A DNA stretch of 64,000 nucleotides from Amborella trichopoda (GCF_000471905.2 NW_006499881.1:64510-128509), one strand, 5' to 3'. Shown: positions 23,413 through 37,130, counted from the first letter of the stretch. The notes: a model not told the origin generated them from the letters alone. Numbers and translations are program-made.

Positions 23413-24372
23413 GTGAACAATGATTCTAGCATATCCATGTTTTCTAGGTGTTTCCAAATTGTAACCTTGAAAAATTATGTTTTTCCATGATTGGATTTGG
23501 GGCTTAAGAGTAATAGAAAAGAAATTCAAACAAGATAGAAAAGTTTATTGCTCTTTACTTTTAAGAAGAAAATGCAACTAAAAAGAAAAGTGTATATTAT
23601 GTGTAATAAAATAGGAAAATGTACATTATCCGATTATATCATCATTAAATATACAATGAAAGTACCACCACAAATCAATGTGGGGTATAGTTAACTTTTC
23701 AACAGAAATCTTTTTCTCTCTCTTTAAAATTCTTTATGATTTCCAAACGATGGTTCCTTCGGCTTCAATCCATATAACACAGCTGATGGAGAACAAATTC
23801 AAAAGTGAAACTTTACAATGGTTAAAGGTTACTCCAGGTTTGGCCCCATTTCCATTCTTTCTATTTTCACAATCCATGCTATCTTTCCACGTTTTTTTTT
23901 CTAAAGCAATACCTTCTATCATCTACATTCTTTCAATTTTCACATTCCATGCTATCTTTCCACGTTTTTTTTCTAAAGCAATACCTTCTATCATCTACCA
24001 TCTCTTCCATCATTAAACCAAACCTTCCATCATCTTCCATACCTTCTATCATCTTACATCATCTTCATTATATTATTTTGTTAAACCATCACCTTTACAA
24101 TTCTTTCTCCCGTTTTTTATTTCAGCCATCAGAAACCCTTTGTTTGCTGCGCCTCTCTTAACTTATTTGTTAAAACATCCAAAAGCCTTTGTTTACTTCA
24201 CTATATTATTTTAATCAATCATCACCGTAACTCTCTATCCTTTGTTTGATGCGCCTCTCTTAGTTCATCAATTTATTCCTATATATTTATTTGTTCTAAA
24301 TATCCCTATTTTTCCACCCTTAAATATAAGAAACTTTTTGTTTATTAAGTTGATGCTGAACAACTATTTATT
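23413..24372. other. Intergenic region with a 73-bp tandem duplication
   Basis: At about 23866-24010 the block CATGCTATCTTTCCACG...CTTCTATCATCTAC occurs twice at a spacing of 73 bp. Downstream CT/AT-rich sequence with repeated TTTGTTTGCTGCGCCTCTCTT-like motifs may be LTR or leader sequence of the relic at 24373. Not proven. Confidence 0.4.
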
Positions 24373-24800
24373 ATGGAAAACTCAAATGCTCTCTCCTTTT
24401 TAGAGTAACTTTTTGAATTCATTAATGCCAATTTCCATACACCAAATCAAAAGATTTCATCTCCTAATGGTAAGAGTGAAATCCAAAACACAGACTATAA
24501 ATCATGGCTAAAGTTTTATCAGCTTCTTAAGGCCTGGATTGCAGAGACATTATCAGAAGAGTATCTTAGCATTGTTATTGGCCTCAAAACTTTTGCAGAA
24601 ATTTGGAAATGTCTGAAGAATACTTATGCAAGTAATTCTCAAGCTAGAGAGTTTCAATTTACTCAGCAACTCCAACTCTGTGAGAAAGGAACTTCAACCC
24701 TATCAAAATACATATGCAAATTCAAAAGTATTTATAATGATTTGGTGGCTATAGGAAACCCTGTACAGATGAAAATAAGGTATTATGGCTTATTTATATG
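24373..24800 (+). mobile_element. Ty1/copia gag relic
   Basis: Translation shows a copia-type gag (UBN2-like) region: TDYKSWLKFYQLLKAWI, then FAEIWKCLKNTYASNSQAR, then LQLCEKGTSTLSKYICKFK. No pol follows and no LTR pair was identified. A broken, partial fossil. Confidence 0.7.
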
Positions 24801-25486
24801 AAAGTTTTACTACCGCTATGCTTAAGCATCTTATTCCTATCTATTTTGAAATTATGCCACTTCTTCAAAACCATGAGATTAGAAATTAGCTTCATTTATC
24901 CAAAGAATACTCACATCCAAATCAAAATATGGGCTCTTGCAAGCGTCATTAAATCATTACCTTGTTTTTCACAATCAAAATTTAGGGCTTAGGGGCTAAT
25001 GCAAGCATCTTTAGGGCATTTCCCAGGAATAACGTTGAGGGTTTTAAATGCAAAACCAATATGGTTAAATAACGGTTCGGTTCGGCTCGGTTACCTCAGC
25101 CCAAAAAAGCTAGGGCCTAAGCAATAAAATGTGGTCCGAGGCCGTAAGCGGAGTGACGGGCTGGACTTAACCCTATTTTTTTCTTTAATTTCTCCTTGAT
25201 TTATGTTTTGTTTTTCATCGGACGTTGCCTTTCCTTGACAAGGCTAGGAGCATCCCTGGGTCAGGGCATCTATGGTCCGGTTAGGGCTAGGTTGGGCCTA
25301 GGTTGGCCCTACGAGGGCCAGAGCTGGGGTAGGGCTTGGGCCCTGCTCATTTCCAAACCTAGGTTACATGATTAAACAAAAGAAACAGAATTTCATGTAT
25401 TGCAAGTTACACTACTAGTGTATGGTATATGGGTTGTCCATTTTCTACAACATCCACTAAAATTTTACCATGGGAATCTAGCTTTA
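24801..25486. other. Intergenic region with a GC-richer block
   Basis: A block at about 25070-25370 is rich in GGGCC, GGTTCGG and AGGGCC motifs, unlike its AT-rich surroundings. It resembles repeat-derived sequence at about 51540-51720 in style. No gene seen. Confidence 0.35.
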
Positions 25487-26701
25487 GGGGCCGTTTGGAT
25501 ACCTGAAAAATATATTGTCAGTGAAATATATTACGGACGTCATACATTAGTGTATAATACATTACCTGTAAGTGGATTGTCACTATTTGGGTAGTATTTA
25601 GATGCAACTTGGGGAATCCTTTCCTACTGTTTGGCTATGTCAGGAAGAAATATGAGAAATGCATTACCATCTAAATATGAAAAATATGGCTATGTTTGGC
25701 TAACATGATTAGACTTTGGTTTCAACATGATAAGTCATTGGAATAACATGATTTTATTGTAATAAGCCTTATTTTTATTTATTTACTATAGAAGCCTTTC
25801 AAATGTCTCTCTATATATAATTTTAAATAAGTGATAAATTTATGATACCAAAATCAAAGTCTTTATGGTACAAGTTAAAAAGTGGGAAGAATTTTGATTA
25901 GTAAACTAGAAGGTTTGGTAATTACAGTAGAAAATTTTGAAGCATTGGAGGAGACTAGAGATGAATCTTATTTCAATTAAGCTTTTACTAATCTCTTATC
26001 AGGATTATGTTATGTGAAATTTTTTATTATGATTGAGTTGTGTAATTTCTCATCGATCACAAATTATTATTTTAATATTTTTATTTTTATATGAGAGCTG
26101 ATGGTAGGATACAACCCAAATTGGGAATAAAGGGATGTAGAATTTTTTTTATTATGATTGTAGTAGAAATTGTCCCTCATCAAGTTCTACAACTATTCAA
26201 ATCAATTTAGATTTCCCCTTACTTTTACTTATCCATTATTAAAAATTTTGTTTTTATATGAGAGTCCGATGAGGAGGGCTACAACCCAAATTGGGGATAG
26301 AGGGATGTAGAAATTTTTATTATGATTGCAGTAGAAAATTGTGCTCTTACACTTGTTCAAATCAATTTAGATTCCCCTTTTCATATCCCCTACTTTCACT
26401 TTCTAAGTACCTTAATAATTATACAATACAACGTATACTTGAGAGAGGGAAATGTTTTTTAAGTGGGGATAGGGCAGCGACACCCACGCGAAAGATTTTC
26501 AAAGATTACCCGTCAACCTCGTAATAGATTTTTCACCCCTCATCGTGCGTAATGGATTTCATGATTTTTTGAGAAATCTTGGGTAATCTTGCGTAATGTC
26601 TTTCCATTCTATACTATTAAAGTGTACCCAAACAGTGTAAATATTATATTTCCTTATAATATATTGTCACGTAATAGATTTCCACGTACCCAAATGGCCC
26701 C
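25487..26701 (+). mobile_element. hAT-like non-autonomous TIR element, 1.2 kb
   Basis: The left end is GGGGCCGTTTGGATACC; the right end is GTACCCAAATGGCCCC, its inverted complement. The interior matches the element at 56306-57500 in reverse orientation (for example the GACTTTGGTTTCAACATGAT block and CAAATGTCTCTCTATATA). It contains an internal 167-bp tandem duplication starting at 26089 (ATATGAGAG...CTACAACCCAAATTGGGGAT). No transposase. The 8-bp target duplication expected for hAT was not clear. Confidence 0.7.
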
Positions 26702-26929
26702 TTAGTGTTTACTTAGAAACCATTTCAAATTTTTGCAGTCACAAATAGCCCACCAGATTTACAATTTTCAGATCTCAAATTATAATTTATTTTTTTAATG
26801 CGATTGGTTGAGTTAATCCTCTCCATATTCCTTTTACCATCTTGTTTTTCTTTTGTAAATAAGTTCTTTCTACTCGAGCTAAGAAAGTGAGGGTATATAT
26901 CCTCATAATGCATGAATAGGGTGACTGAC
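26702..26929. other. Spacer between the TIR element and the copia LTR
   Basis: AT-rich and short, with no feature recognised. Confidence 0.4.
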
Positions 26930-28481
26930 CGATGAATGCTCGAGTTTTTGAAACAAGGGTATATTATTTTTATTTTTTTATTTTTTTTCTATTCTTTTCT
27001 TCTTTCTCGGCTTAGACCACTTACAATTAGTCTTTTTACAATAAAACATCTTCAAATAAAATAAAGAAAAGAATGCAACTGGAATCTCAAGAACTTGAAG
27101 CCATTCAAAAACCTTTATTTTAATAACAAAGAAAAGAGACAACCTATGCTAGAGAATAAAGAACACAATAAGTAAATAAGCTAGAAGAAAATGAAGCTGC
27201 TGGAGATTACCTCAATCGGGCATCTTACACCCATACCGAGCCACCACATTCTGGTGGTGTGGGATCTAATGGTCAAACTTCAATCTCAATCAAGAAAGCA
27301 AGTTATGGACAAGCCAAACCAATGGAACATGAACACCCTTTTGATTACAAAACGCAACTATAGGTGAACCCTTTTAGTAACCTAGTTGAGAGATAACTTC
27401 TCTTTCCACCGAACCCTAAACACTTAGCCCCCAATATGAATTGAGAGATGGAGAAGATAAGAGAGCAACCATGAGAGAGATAAAGTGGGTCGTGCCCCCC
27501 TTAGTTGGATGAGAGAGAGAGAGAGAGATGGTAAGTTTTCAAGGTGTAGAGATTTGGGTAGGGTACAACCCCTTTTTATAGTGCTTGAACAAATTTAGGG
27601 TTTCTTAGGGTTGTCCTTGGTTTGCCACTGATATGAGATTGAATATATACCATTGATCTTAGGTGACTTATGGGGTAAAATATATGAGCCATTATCTATC
27701 ACTTCTTAAACCATTTTTCCATCAATTAATTCAAATAAAAAATTAATATATTATAATATTATATTTTCTTATTTTATTTATAAGCATTTTCATAAATTTC
27801 ATTCAAAATTACCTCAAGGCATAAGCTTTTCGTAAAACAACACATTCTTATATCGCAAGCTTTAGAGCTTGACCACAAAAATAGAAAGTATCCTAGGTGG
27901 GGCATGCCACCCATTATGGCACATGATGGGCTTCGCCTAGTTTGCTATGGTGGGCCCAAAAGTCCTATTAGGTCTCTTGTGCAATTATATTGTTTTTTTA
28001 TTTTTAGAAAAATGTAAAATCATTATTTGAATATTTAAATCATTATAAAATCATTATCTCTTGTTTTATAAATTCAAATTTGATAAATAAAATATCCAAA
28101 GATTTAGAAAAATTCAAATAACAATTTTAAAAATAAAATATTATTAAAATAAATAAAATTAAATACTTTGATGAGAAAACAATCTATATGGTTTAGAAAT
28201 AAATTATGCACTGGGGCACTCCACCTCCAACTATAAACTACGGACTACACATGCTTTCTCAAACCGACCCAGCATTGCCCATGACCCACAGTCCATGCAG
28301 GGGATCATTAGTGGGTAACCAAAGTCTAGTCAATGGGCAAGGGGTCGCAGTCCAAATATATGGATTTCCGTTCCCCCTGGAGACGAAACCTAGGTCATCC
28401 TGACTTGATGCAATCCATTGCTTGAATGTGCACAGGGGGTATCTCTCACACATGTACAGGCATCACCCTAAAAAGTGGTTT
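26930..28481 (-). mobile_element. Ty1/copia 3' LTR, part separated by the nested Ty3 element
   Basis: On the minus strand this continues the LTR that starts at 36814 and runs to 36439. Together the parts make about 1.93 kb, equal to the plus-strand LTR at 39042-41201 once its RTE insertion is removed. Shared blocks include GTACATGTGTGAGAGAT, GGACTGTGGGTCATGG, CCATTAGATCCCACAC and GATTGAGGTAATCT. Fossil. Confidence 0.75.
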
Positions 28482-30219
28482 TGTCACACTCCATGAATTT
28501 ACAATACTGATATTCCTGAGATGTGACAGTCAAAACATATATACATATCTTGATAGGACAAATTTACAGTGGCGAATTCTTACAAAGTAACAAAAGAGAG
28601 TTTAAGCACAACTACAATATCTTCCAGAGTTGATCTTGACGAGTACTCAAAATGAAACTGCAGTTATCTTGAAAAAAATGTTTACCATAATTTGATGAGT
28701 TTGGCTGCTCCGTAAGTGATCATCATAATCCTAAAAATAATCATGGTTGAAAGTAATCAACATTTCAAAAAAGAGATCTATTAACATAAATGCATTAACA
28801 GTTTCACTTTAAAAAATGCATAATTAAGTATAATCCGAATAATAGAAATGCATATAACATGTTAACAACAGTGCATAATTCAAAGGATTTCACAATTTAC
28901 CCCACTGTTGTCCCAAGTAAGTCACCTATATACCCCATCAGCGTCTTGATGGGTCCACTTAATCCCTATCGGCGTCCCAGATAGGTCCACTTAATCCCTG
29001 CAGGTCCACTGATACCTCACCGACGTACTGGATGAGTCCACTTAATCCCTACCGGAGTACCAGATAGGTCCACTTATACCTCACCAGCGAACCGGATGAG
29101 TCCATTTGCATACTTAAAGTATTTCTAAATCTCTTTAAACATTTGAAAGCAGCAATATCATGTACTCTACATATCACTGGAATTATTAATATGAATTTCA
29201 CTAAAACCATTAATAACAATCACTTTCAATAACACTTAAAAAATAACCAGTCAAATATTTTGGGCTCAAATTTAGGAAGGTAGCAGTTCATAAAAACATT
29301 ATAGCATAATTGCCAATCTAATACGTATAGAAAAACTCTAATAGAAATTCATGAATACGGAATTATCACAATTTATGGGATGTCAATTCGCAAATAAACA
29401 TTTCACAGACAATGCTATAATCAATTACAAAAATATCAGTTTTCAAATAATAAGGCAGTCATTTGGACATGAAACTTACAATGTCTAAATATTCAAAAAT
29501 AGTAGAAAGAAATCTCACAATTTTACTAAAAGCAGAAATATCACATTTATTTCTAATAATTTTACAGTATCTAAAATTTTCTAACAATAGACAAGAAAAG
29601 TTAATAAATATATTTTTCTAAGAATTTACAGCATTTAAATTTTTTAACATAGATAAAATATTACAATTTTATTAAAAAAAGATTATTTTTCAAAATAATG
29701 AGGTCACTTGCTCATAAAATTTATCGCGTCTAAAATTCATGATAATAAGCAAAAATAATTATTTCATTTCATTTTAATTTTTTTTTTTAAAGTAAAAAGA
29801 ACAGATTATTTTTCAAGATAATGAAGTCACTTACCTAAAATATTTGAGAATGAGCATCCGATAAAAATTCAGCTAGAGAGAGAAAGAGCTCACTGCGTTT
29901 CGACTAAAGAGAGAGATCTCAAAATTTTCTAGGGTGGGAGTCCTCACTTCTTCTATTTAAATTCTTACGACACCTTATTATAATCTTTTATTAAGTTACA
30001 CCTCACACATGAGGTGTAGCAGTTAAATTACATCTTAAACGCTTAAAGCCGACGTCCACTAAAGGACATGGCAAGAGCAAAAGCTTAAACCCAGGTAAAA
30101 GCTTTTGAAAGTAGTGATGGTCCCTAAGGACCATCATGCTCATAGGGACCATCATTTATTAAAAGTTTCGTTTCTTTTTCTTTTCTGTTTTTTTTTTTTG
30201 AAATTTTAGGATTATTTCA
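28482..30219 (-). repeat. 3' LTR of the Ty3 element
   Basis: On the plus strand it runs from TGTCACACTCC to ...GGATTATTTCA. It carries a hairpin-unit array (28897-29110) and a perfect GATGGTCC-CTAA-GGACCATC hairpin at about 30114. Confidence 0.9.
28897..29110 (-). repeat. Hairpin-unit array in the 3' LTR
   Basis: About seven ~32-bp units separated by GTCCACTTAAT (plus strand). Stems include CCCATCA/TGATGGG, CCTATC/GATAGG and CTCA/TGAG; one unit is shortened to CCTGCAGG. Confidence 0.8.
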
Positions 30220-30233
30220 TTTTTTATCCCTTA
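30220..30233 (-). other. Candidate polypurine tract of the Ty3 element
   Basis: On the minus strand, AAGGGATAAAAAA lies immediately before the 3' LTR start. Nearly all purine, one T; position fits the plus-strand primer. Confidence 0.55.
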
Positions 30234-33200
30234 AATAAATTTAGTCCTCTAAATTTGTGTACCTGATTACTGAAAAAGATAGGGATATTTTTCTTTGATA
30301 TCGTCTTCTCGTTTCCAAGTCGACTGTTCTTTTGAATGGTACTGTCATAATATACGGACCAAAAGAATCTCCTTGTTGCGCAACACTTGCACCCTTCTAT
30401 CCAGTATCAAAATTGGCTGCTCAATGAAGGATAGGTCCTTCCTGATCGGTAAAGGTTCATATTTCAAGATATGGGATGGGTCGGGCTGATATTTTCGCAG
30501 TGATGATACATGAAAGATATTATGGACGTTTGCCAATTCGGGCGGTAAGGCAAGTCTATAACACCTCCGATTCTTTTCAGGATTTCAAATGGTCCGATGT
30601 AACGTGGGCTCAGCTTTCCTTTCTTGCCGAATCTCATAATGCCATTTATTGGTGAGATTTTTAGGAAAACTCGATCACCTTCCTCAAATTCAAGATCTCT
30701 CTTTCGGTTATCAGCATAACTCTTTTGCCGACTTTGAGCTGTCTTGAGCCTTTCTCAAATTAATGTTATCTTATCTGTGGTTACCTGGACAATTTCTAGC
30801 CCCAAAAGCTTTGTTTCACCAACCTTGTCCCAACAGATGGGTGACCTGCATTTCCTTCCATACAAGGCTTCATATGGTGTCATCTGAATACTGGCTTGGA
30901 AGCTATTATTATAAGCAAACTCAATCAGGGGTAAATAGTCATCCCATCTTCCTGTACAGTCAATGACACAGGCCCTCAGCATATCTTCCAAGGTTTGGAT
31001 GGTCCTCTCCGATTGTCCATCAATTTGGGGGTGAAAGGCAGTGCTAAAGGTGAGTCTTGTCTCCATGGCTGACTGTAGCCTAGCCCAAAATTTAGAAGTA
31101 AATCGAGTATCCTTGTCCGATACAATACTGACCGGAACTCCATGGAACCGCACTATTTCCTTAATGCACAACTGGCCCGTCGATCCAAAGTGTACGTCGT
31201 GCGAATCGGCAGAAAGTGGGTAGCTTTGGTCAACCGGTCCATAATGACCCAAATGCTATCATTGTCCTGAATTTGTCCTAAACAAGCTAGAGACAAAATC
31301 CATAGAGATGTACTCCCACTTCCATTCTGGCACGGGTAAAGGCTGCAACAACCCAGCGGGCCTTTGATGCTCAGCTTTTACTTGTTGGCATGTTAGGCAC
31401 TTAGACACAAATAGTGCTACCTCTTTTTCATATTATTCCACCAAAAGGTTTTCTTCAGGTCCTGATACATTTTAATACTTCCAGGATGTATCGTATAACG
31501 AGAGTGATGTGCTTCTTTCAATATAGTTTTCTTCACACTCTCATCATTCGGGACACAAATCCAACCTTTGAATCTTAGCAAATCATCACTACATATAGAG
31601 AATTCGTCTCTTTTTCCCTGCTTCACCTCTTCTACAATTGTTATAAGCTGAGGGTCTTTCTTTTGTGCCGATCGAATATGTTGGATTAATTGGGGTTCTG
31701 CCTTAATGTTGGCAATCATACTTACCACACCATTAATGGACGGAGCCGGATGCCAATCCACTATTTCCTCTAACAATCTCATTTCTTGGATCATTAGATG
31801 AGCTAAGATTCTCGTAGATTTTCTACTTAGAACGTCGGCCACAGCGTTAGCTTTTCTTGAATGATAATGGATTGTACAATCATAATCTTTTAAGAAATCC
31901 ATCCATCTTATCTGTCGCATCTTTAAATCCTTCTGAGAGAAGAGGTTTTCAAACTCTTACGATCCGTGTATATTTCGAATTGCTCACCATATAGATAATG
32001 TCTCTACATTTTCAAAGCGAATGCTATTGCAGCCAGCTCCAAGTTATGAATTGGATATTTTTTCTCATATTTTTTCAACTGTCTGGATGCAAATGCCACT
32101 ACCTTCCCATAGTGCATTAATATACAACCCAAGCCTTTATGTGAAGCATCACTATAAATCACAAATTCCCCACTCCCCTCAGAAATAATTAAAATAGGTG
32201 CTGAAGTTAATCGAACTTTTAGTTCTTGAAAACTCTCATCACATTCACTTGTCCACTCAATTTTGACATTTTTCTGTGTCAATTGAGTCAATGGGGTTGC
32301 GATTCGAGAAAATACTTGTACAAATTTTGTGTAATACTGCCAATCCCAAAAATTTTGGTACGTCTATCACATTTCTTGGTTGTTTCCAATTAACAACAGC
32401 TTCAACCTTTGAAGGATCAATTGATAGACCTTCCTTTGATATGACATGTCTTAAAAATGTCTCTTGTTCAAGCCAAAATTCACATTTACTAAGTTTGGCA
32501 TACAATTTCTTTTCTCTTAATATTTGCAATACCATTCTTACATGTTGCTCATGTTCCTTCTGATTTTTGGAATAAATTAAAATATCATCGATGAATACCA
32601 CAATAAATTTGTCCAAAAAAGGCTTGAAGATCCGATTCATCAAATCCATAAATGCAGCAGGTGCATGGTTAATCCAAAAGTCATGACTAAAAATTCATAA
32701 TGGTCATACCTTGTTTTGAAATCTATTTTGGAACATCTTCACTTTTAATCTTAAGCTGATGGTATCCATATCTAATATCAATTTTTGAAAATACTTGTGG
32801 TCCTTGTAATTGATTAAATAAATCATCAATTCTAGGTAATGGATACTTATTTTTCACTGTCACGTGGTTCAACTGCTTATAATCGACACACAATCTCATG
32901 GTCCCATCTTTCTTTTTAACAAACAATACCGGAGCACCCCAAGGTGATACATTGGGCCTGATAAAATCTGTATCTAATAATTGTTTCAATTGTTGTTTAA
33001 GTTCTTTAAGTTCTGCAAGTGTCATTCTGTAAGGTGCCTTAGAAATTGGGGCTACCCCTGGCCATAATTCAATAGAGAATTCAATTTCCCTGTCAGGCAG
33101 TAATCTTGGAAATTCTTCGGGGAAAACATCGGGAAATTCTCGGATAACCGGAGTGGTATCCAAATTTATCTTTTCCTTCCTATCTTCTTTGTTATAGGCA

Positions 33201-34692
33201 AGAAAGCCTTGACACCTTTTTTGAAGGAGACAATTAGCTCAAATACAGGAGATTAAATATGATGGGGAGTCTTCTTTGATACCATCGAAGTAAAATATTG
33301 GTTGATTCAGAATACTAAAGGTAACTATTTTCTTGTAACAATCAATACTTGCATAGTATTTAGAAAGCCAATCCATGCCTAAGATTACATCAAAATCTTG
33401 AATTTCTAAGAGCATTAAATCAATTGACAGTTCCTTTTCTGCTATCTTTATTACGCAGGATTTATACACTATATTGGTGTCACTTGAATTTCCCATCGGT
33501 GTGGCTACCTCTAGAATGTGTTCTAATTGTTCTGGTTCTACCTTTAAGTGGCATGCAAAGTGTGGTGATACAAATAAATGAGTAGATCTAGGATCAATCA
33601 AAACACGCGCTACTTTTTTGAAGATAATAAGAGTACCTTGGATCACTGATTTTGAGGCCTGAACGTCTTGTTGGGTGATGGCAAATACTCTTCCCTTCAT
33701 CTGAGGCTTTTGAGCTATCTCTCCCTGTGTTGCATCTGTAAGCTAGGACATTCTCGAATCTAGTGCCCTAATTGTCCACATTTAAAACAGGTTCCAATAT
33801 TCCAATAACAAGGGCTCGATCCATGGTTTTTCCCACACTTTTTACATGGTTTTATTGGGCTTTGAAGTGGCAAGAGCCTTAGCTTCTTGCTTGCCCTTTC
33901 AAACTGATGTCGATTAGATGGTGTGGGTCTAACCTGACTTTTCTGATTTTTCATCTTTTGGTAATCTTCAAAATCGTTTTCGACAATTTGGGCTCGGTCC
34001 ATTATTTCAGCATAAGTTCTCAATTTTAAGACTGATATTCTGCTTCTAATAGCTGGTTAGAGACCCCTTTTAAATTTCTTCACCTTTCTTGCCTCATTGT
34101 TAATCATATGTGGTACAAACCTGGCCAATTCAGTAAACTTGGCCTCGTACTGTGCTACTGTCTGGTTTCTTTGGATTAATTCCAGAAATTCCATTTCTTT
34201 TTTGTCTGGAATAAAATATGGGAAATACTTTTCATTAAATGCCTTTAGAAATACTTCCCAAGTCAAGGGTTTATTTTCTTTAACCAATACTCCTTTTGCC
34301 ATTCGCCACCAATGTTGTGCTTCTCCTTCTAATATAAAAACTGCCAAGACCACCTTCTTATCATCAGGACATTCCATTACCTCGAATATTTTATCCAATT
34401 GCATAATCCATCCCTCGGCTTCCAGTGGGTTTACAGCACCCTTAAAGAAGGTGGGTTCAATATCCTAAATTGTTCGATATTACTCCCATCATTTCCCGTA
34501 ACTAATTGCTTGGGTGGATTGTTGTTTTCCATCTGATCTTGCATTAGAGCAACTATATTTTCCAAGGCTTTGCAAATTCCTTTCATATTAGCTTCAGCTA
34601 TTTTGGATCTTGACTTCGTCCTGGTCTGTAAACACAATAAATGTGATTTTAAGTACATTCTTTTTAAATTTCCTAAGAATCTTAAACCTATT

Positions 34693-34704
34693 GCTCTGAT
34701 ACCA
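34693..34704 (-). other. Primer-binding site for initiator Met tRNA
   Basis: The minus strand reads TGGTATCAGAGC, complementary to the 3' end of plant initiator Met tRNA, five bases inside the 5' LTR. Confidence 0.9.
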
Positions 34705-34709
34705 TAATT

Positions 34710-36438
34710 TGTCACACCCCATGAATTTGTAATACTGATATTTCTGAGATGTGACAGTCAAAACATATATACATCTCTTGATAGGAAAAATTTACAGTGG
34801 CGAATTCTTACAAAGTGACAAAAGAGAGTTTAAGCACAACTACAATATCTTCCAGAGTTGATCCTGATGAGCACTCAAAATGAAACGGCAGTGATCTTGA
34901 AAAAAATGTTTACCATAATTTGATGAGTTTGGCTACTCCGTAAGTGATCATCATAATCCTAAAAATAATCATAGATGAAAGTAATCAACATTTCAAAAAT
35001 GATATCTATTAACATAAATGCATTAACAGTTTCACTTTAAAAAATACATAATTAAGTATAATCCGAATATAAGAAATGCATATAACATTTTAACAGCAGT
35101 GTATAATTCCAAGGATTTTACAATTTACCCTACTGGCGTCCCAAGTAGGTCACCTATATATCCCATCAGCGTTCTGATGGGTCCACTTAATCCCTATTGG
35201 CTTCTCAGATAGGTCCACTTAATCTCTGCAGGTCCACTTATAAGTCACCGGCGTACCGAATGAGTCCACTTAATCCCTACTGGCGTACCGGATAAGTCCA
35301 CCTATACCTCACCTGCGAACCGGCTGAGTCCACTTGCATACTTAAAGTATTTCTAAATCTCTTAAAACATTCGAAAGCAGCAATATCATGTACTCTACAT
35401 ATCACTAGAATTATTATTATGAATTTCACTGAAAGCATTGATAACAACCACTTTCAACAACACTTAAAAAATAACCAGTCAAATATTTTGGGCTCAAATT
35501 TAGAAAGGTAGCAGTTCGTAAAAACATTCTAGCATAATTGCCAATCTAATATGTATAGAAAAACTCTTATAGAAATTCATGAATACGAAATTATCACAAT
35601 TTATGCGATGTCAATTCCCAAATAAACATTTCACAGACAATGCTATAATCAATTGCAAAAATATCAGTTTTCAAATAATAAGGCAGTCATTTGCACATGA
35701 AATTTACAACGTCTAAATATTCAAAAACAGTAGAAAGAAATCTCACAATTTTATTAAAAGCAGAAATGTTACATTTATTTCTAATAATTTTACAGTATAT
35801 AAAATTTTCTAACAATAGACAAGAAAAATAAATAAATTTATTTTTCTAAGAATTACAGCATTTAAAATTTCTAACATAGATAAAATATCACAATTTTATT
35901 AAAAGAAGATTATTTTTCAAAATAATGAGGTCACTTGAGCGTAAAATTTATCGCACCTAAAATTCATGATAACAAGCAGAAATAATTATTTCATTTCATT
36001 TTCATTTTCAATTTTTTTTTTTTAAAAAAAACGGATTAGTTTTCAAGATAATGAAGTACTTACCTAAAATATTTGAGAGGGAGCTTCCGATGAAAATTCG
36101 GCTAGAGAGAGAAAGAGCTCACTGCGTTTCGACTAGAGAGAGAGATATCAAAATTTTTTAGGGTGGGAGTCCTCACTTCTCCTATTTAAATTCTTACAAC
36201 ACCTTATTATAATATTTTATTAAGTTACACCTCACACATGATGTCTAACAGTTAAATTACATCTTAAACGCTTAAAGCCGACATCCACTAAAGGATGTGG
36301 CAAGAGCAAAAGCTTAAACCGGGTAAAAGCTTTTGAAAGTACTGATGGTCCCTAAGGACCATCATGCTCATAGGGACCATCACTTATTAAAAGTTTTTTT
36401 TTTAAAAAAAAAAACAAATTTTTTTTAGGATTATTACA
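34710..36438 (-). repeat. 5' LTR of the Ty3 element
   Basis: On the plus strand it runs from TGTCACACCCC to ...GGATTATTACA. It is homologous to 28482-30219 and contains the hairpin-unit array at 35125-35340 and the GGTCC hairpin near 36345. Confidence 0.9.
35125..35340 (-). repeat. Hairpin-unit array in the 5' LTR
   Basis: Same unit design as the other two arrays, with about seven units. Some stems here are decayed (for example CCTACTGG against a changed partner), as expected after insertion. Confidence 0.75.
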
Positions 36439-37130
36439 GGTTCACTTTCCCGAAAATGGCTATCAATGTGTATGCCGTATGATGGTACAATGATAAGGCT
36501 TTGGCCCCGTCTATGAAGGCATCCATCACACACAAAGGGCATACGGTCCCTCGTCTCACTCCTATAGGCATACTCCGACCTCATTAAGGGATGATATATC
36601 TAACCCTTATCGATTGGTTTTTCTATGCCTAGGTAACATGGGTTTTCTCCAACCAGATTGACTTAGCATGTTAAGCACAATCCGATATTAGTAAACATCG
36701 TTTGCTTAGTAAGATCCACACGGGATCACACTCCAACTGAGTTAATATTCCACCCTATCAATACTTTCATGTACCAGCACTCATAGGGCCTTTAATAACC
36801 ATACATACCTAACATCTCCTACTTAGCCTTTGAATGCCTTACATTCTCTCTTTCGTACTTTCTCTCACCTCATCTCTCTTACATGTCTCATCAAAACATT
36901 AAGTGCAACCCCTTTTGCAAGAGGGTCTGCTATCGTTACCTCTGTAGGTATACGGCTAATCTTGATCTCTCCCAATTACAATCTCTCTCAAATGTTTGTT
37001 ACTTATTCTCTCTCAATACATTAATCATGGCTTTCGTCATTAATCATTTCACAAAAGGATTTATGGAGGCGGCACCTCTTTCTCTTCCGCCATCAATCCA
37101 CATTCCATGATTGGTATGTGGGATTGTTCT
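36439..37130 (-). mobile_element. Ty1/copia fossil: pol 3' end plus start of its 3' LTR
   Basis: The minus strand at about 36960-36860 gives the copia RNase H tail signature EVTIADPLAKG. A polypurine-like GTAGGAGATGTTAGG follows and the LTR starts at about 36814 (TGTTAGG). The LTR is split by the Ty3 element, which inserted at 36439/28481. The remaining pol upstream is badly decayed. Fossil. Confidence 0.7.

Larger units (their letters stand above)
28482..36438 (-). mobile_element. Ty3/gypsy LTR retrotransposon, broken fossil with both LTRs
   Basis: A 7957-bp element reading on the minus strand. The LTRs are 28482-30219 and 34710-36438 (~1.73 kb, TG...CA ends). The 5-bp flanks GGTTT and GGTTC look like a slightly diverged target duplication. 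Going down the minus strand are gag (about 34400-34057, QHWWRMAKG), a CCHC zinc knuckle (CFKCGQLGH, about 33760), protease region, reverse transcriptase ([30 protein letters not shown]), RNase H, integrase zinc-binding and core (AFHPQIDGQSERTIQTLEDM), and a final HNIFHVSSLRKY block. Order PR-RT-RH-INT is the Ty3 order. The coding region is interrupted at roughly half a dozen or more places and looks non-functional. By eye the LTRs differ by about 6% over the first 200 bp, consistent with an age of one to several million years depending on the rate. Confidence 0.95.

Noticed and set aside
28206-28453. Small genes on both strands at 28.2-28.45 kb
   Set aside because: Both lie inside the copia LTR, and the same sequence in the other LTR copies does not keep the frames.
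34693-34704. tRNA gene at TGGTATCAGAGC sites
   Set aside because: Only the 12-nt primer-binding match is present, at the expected place next to LTRs (also 41210 and 61849). No cloverleaf is present.
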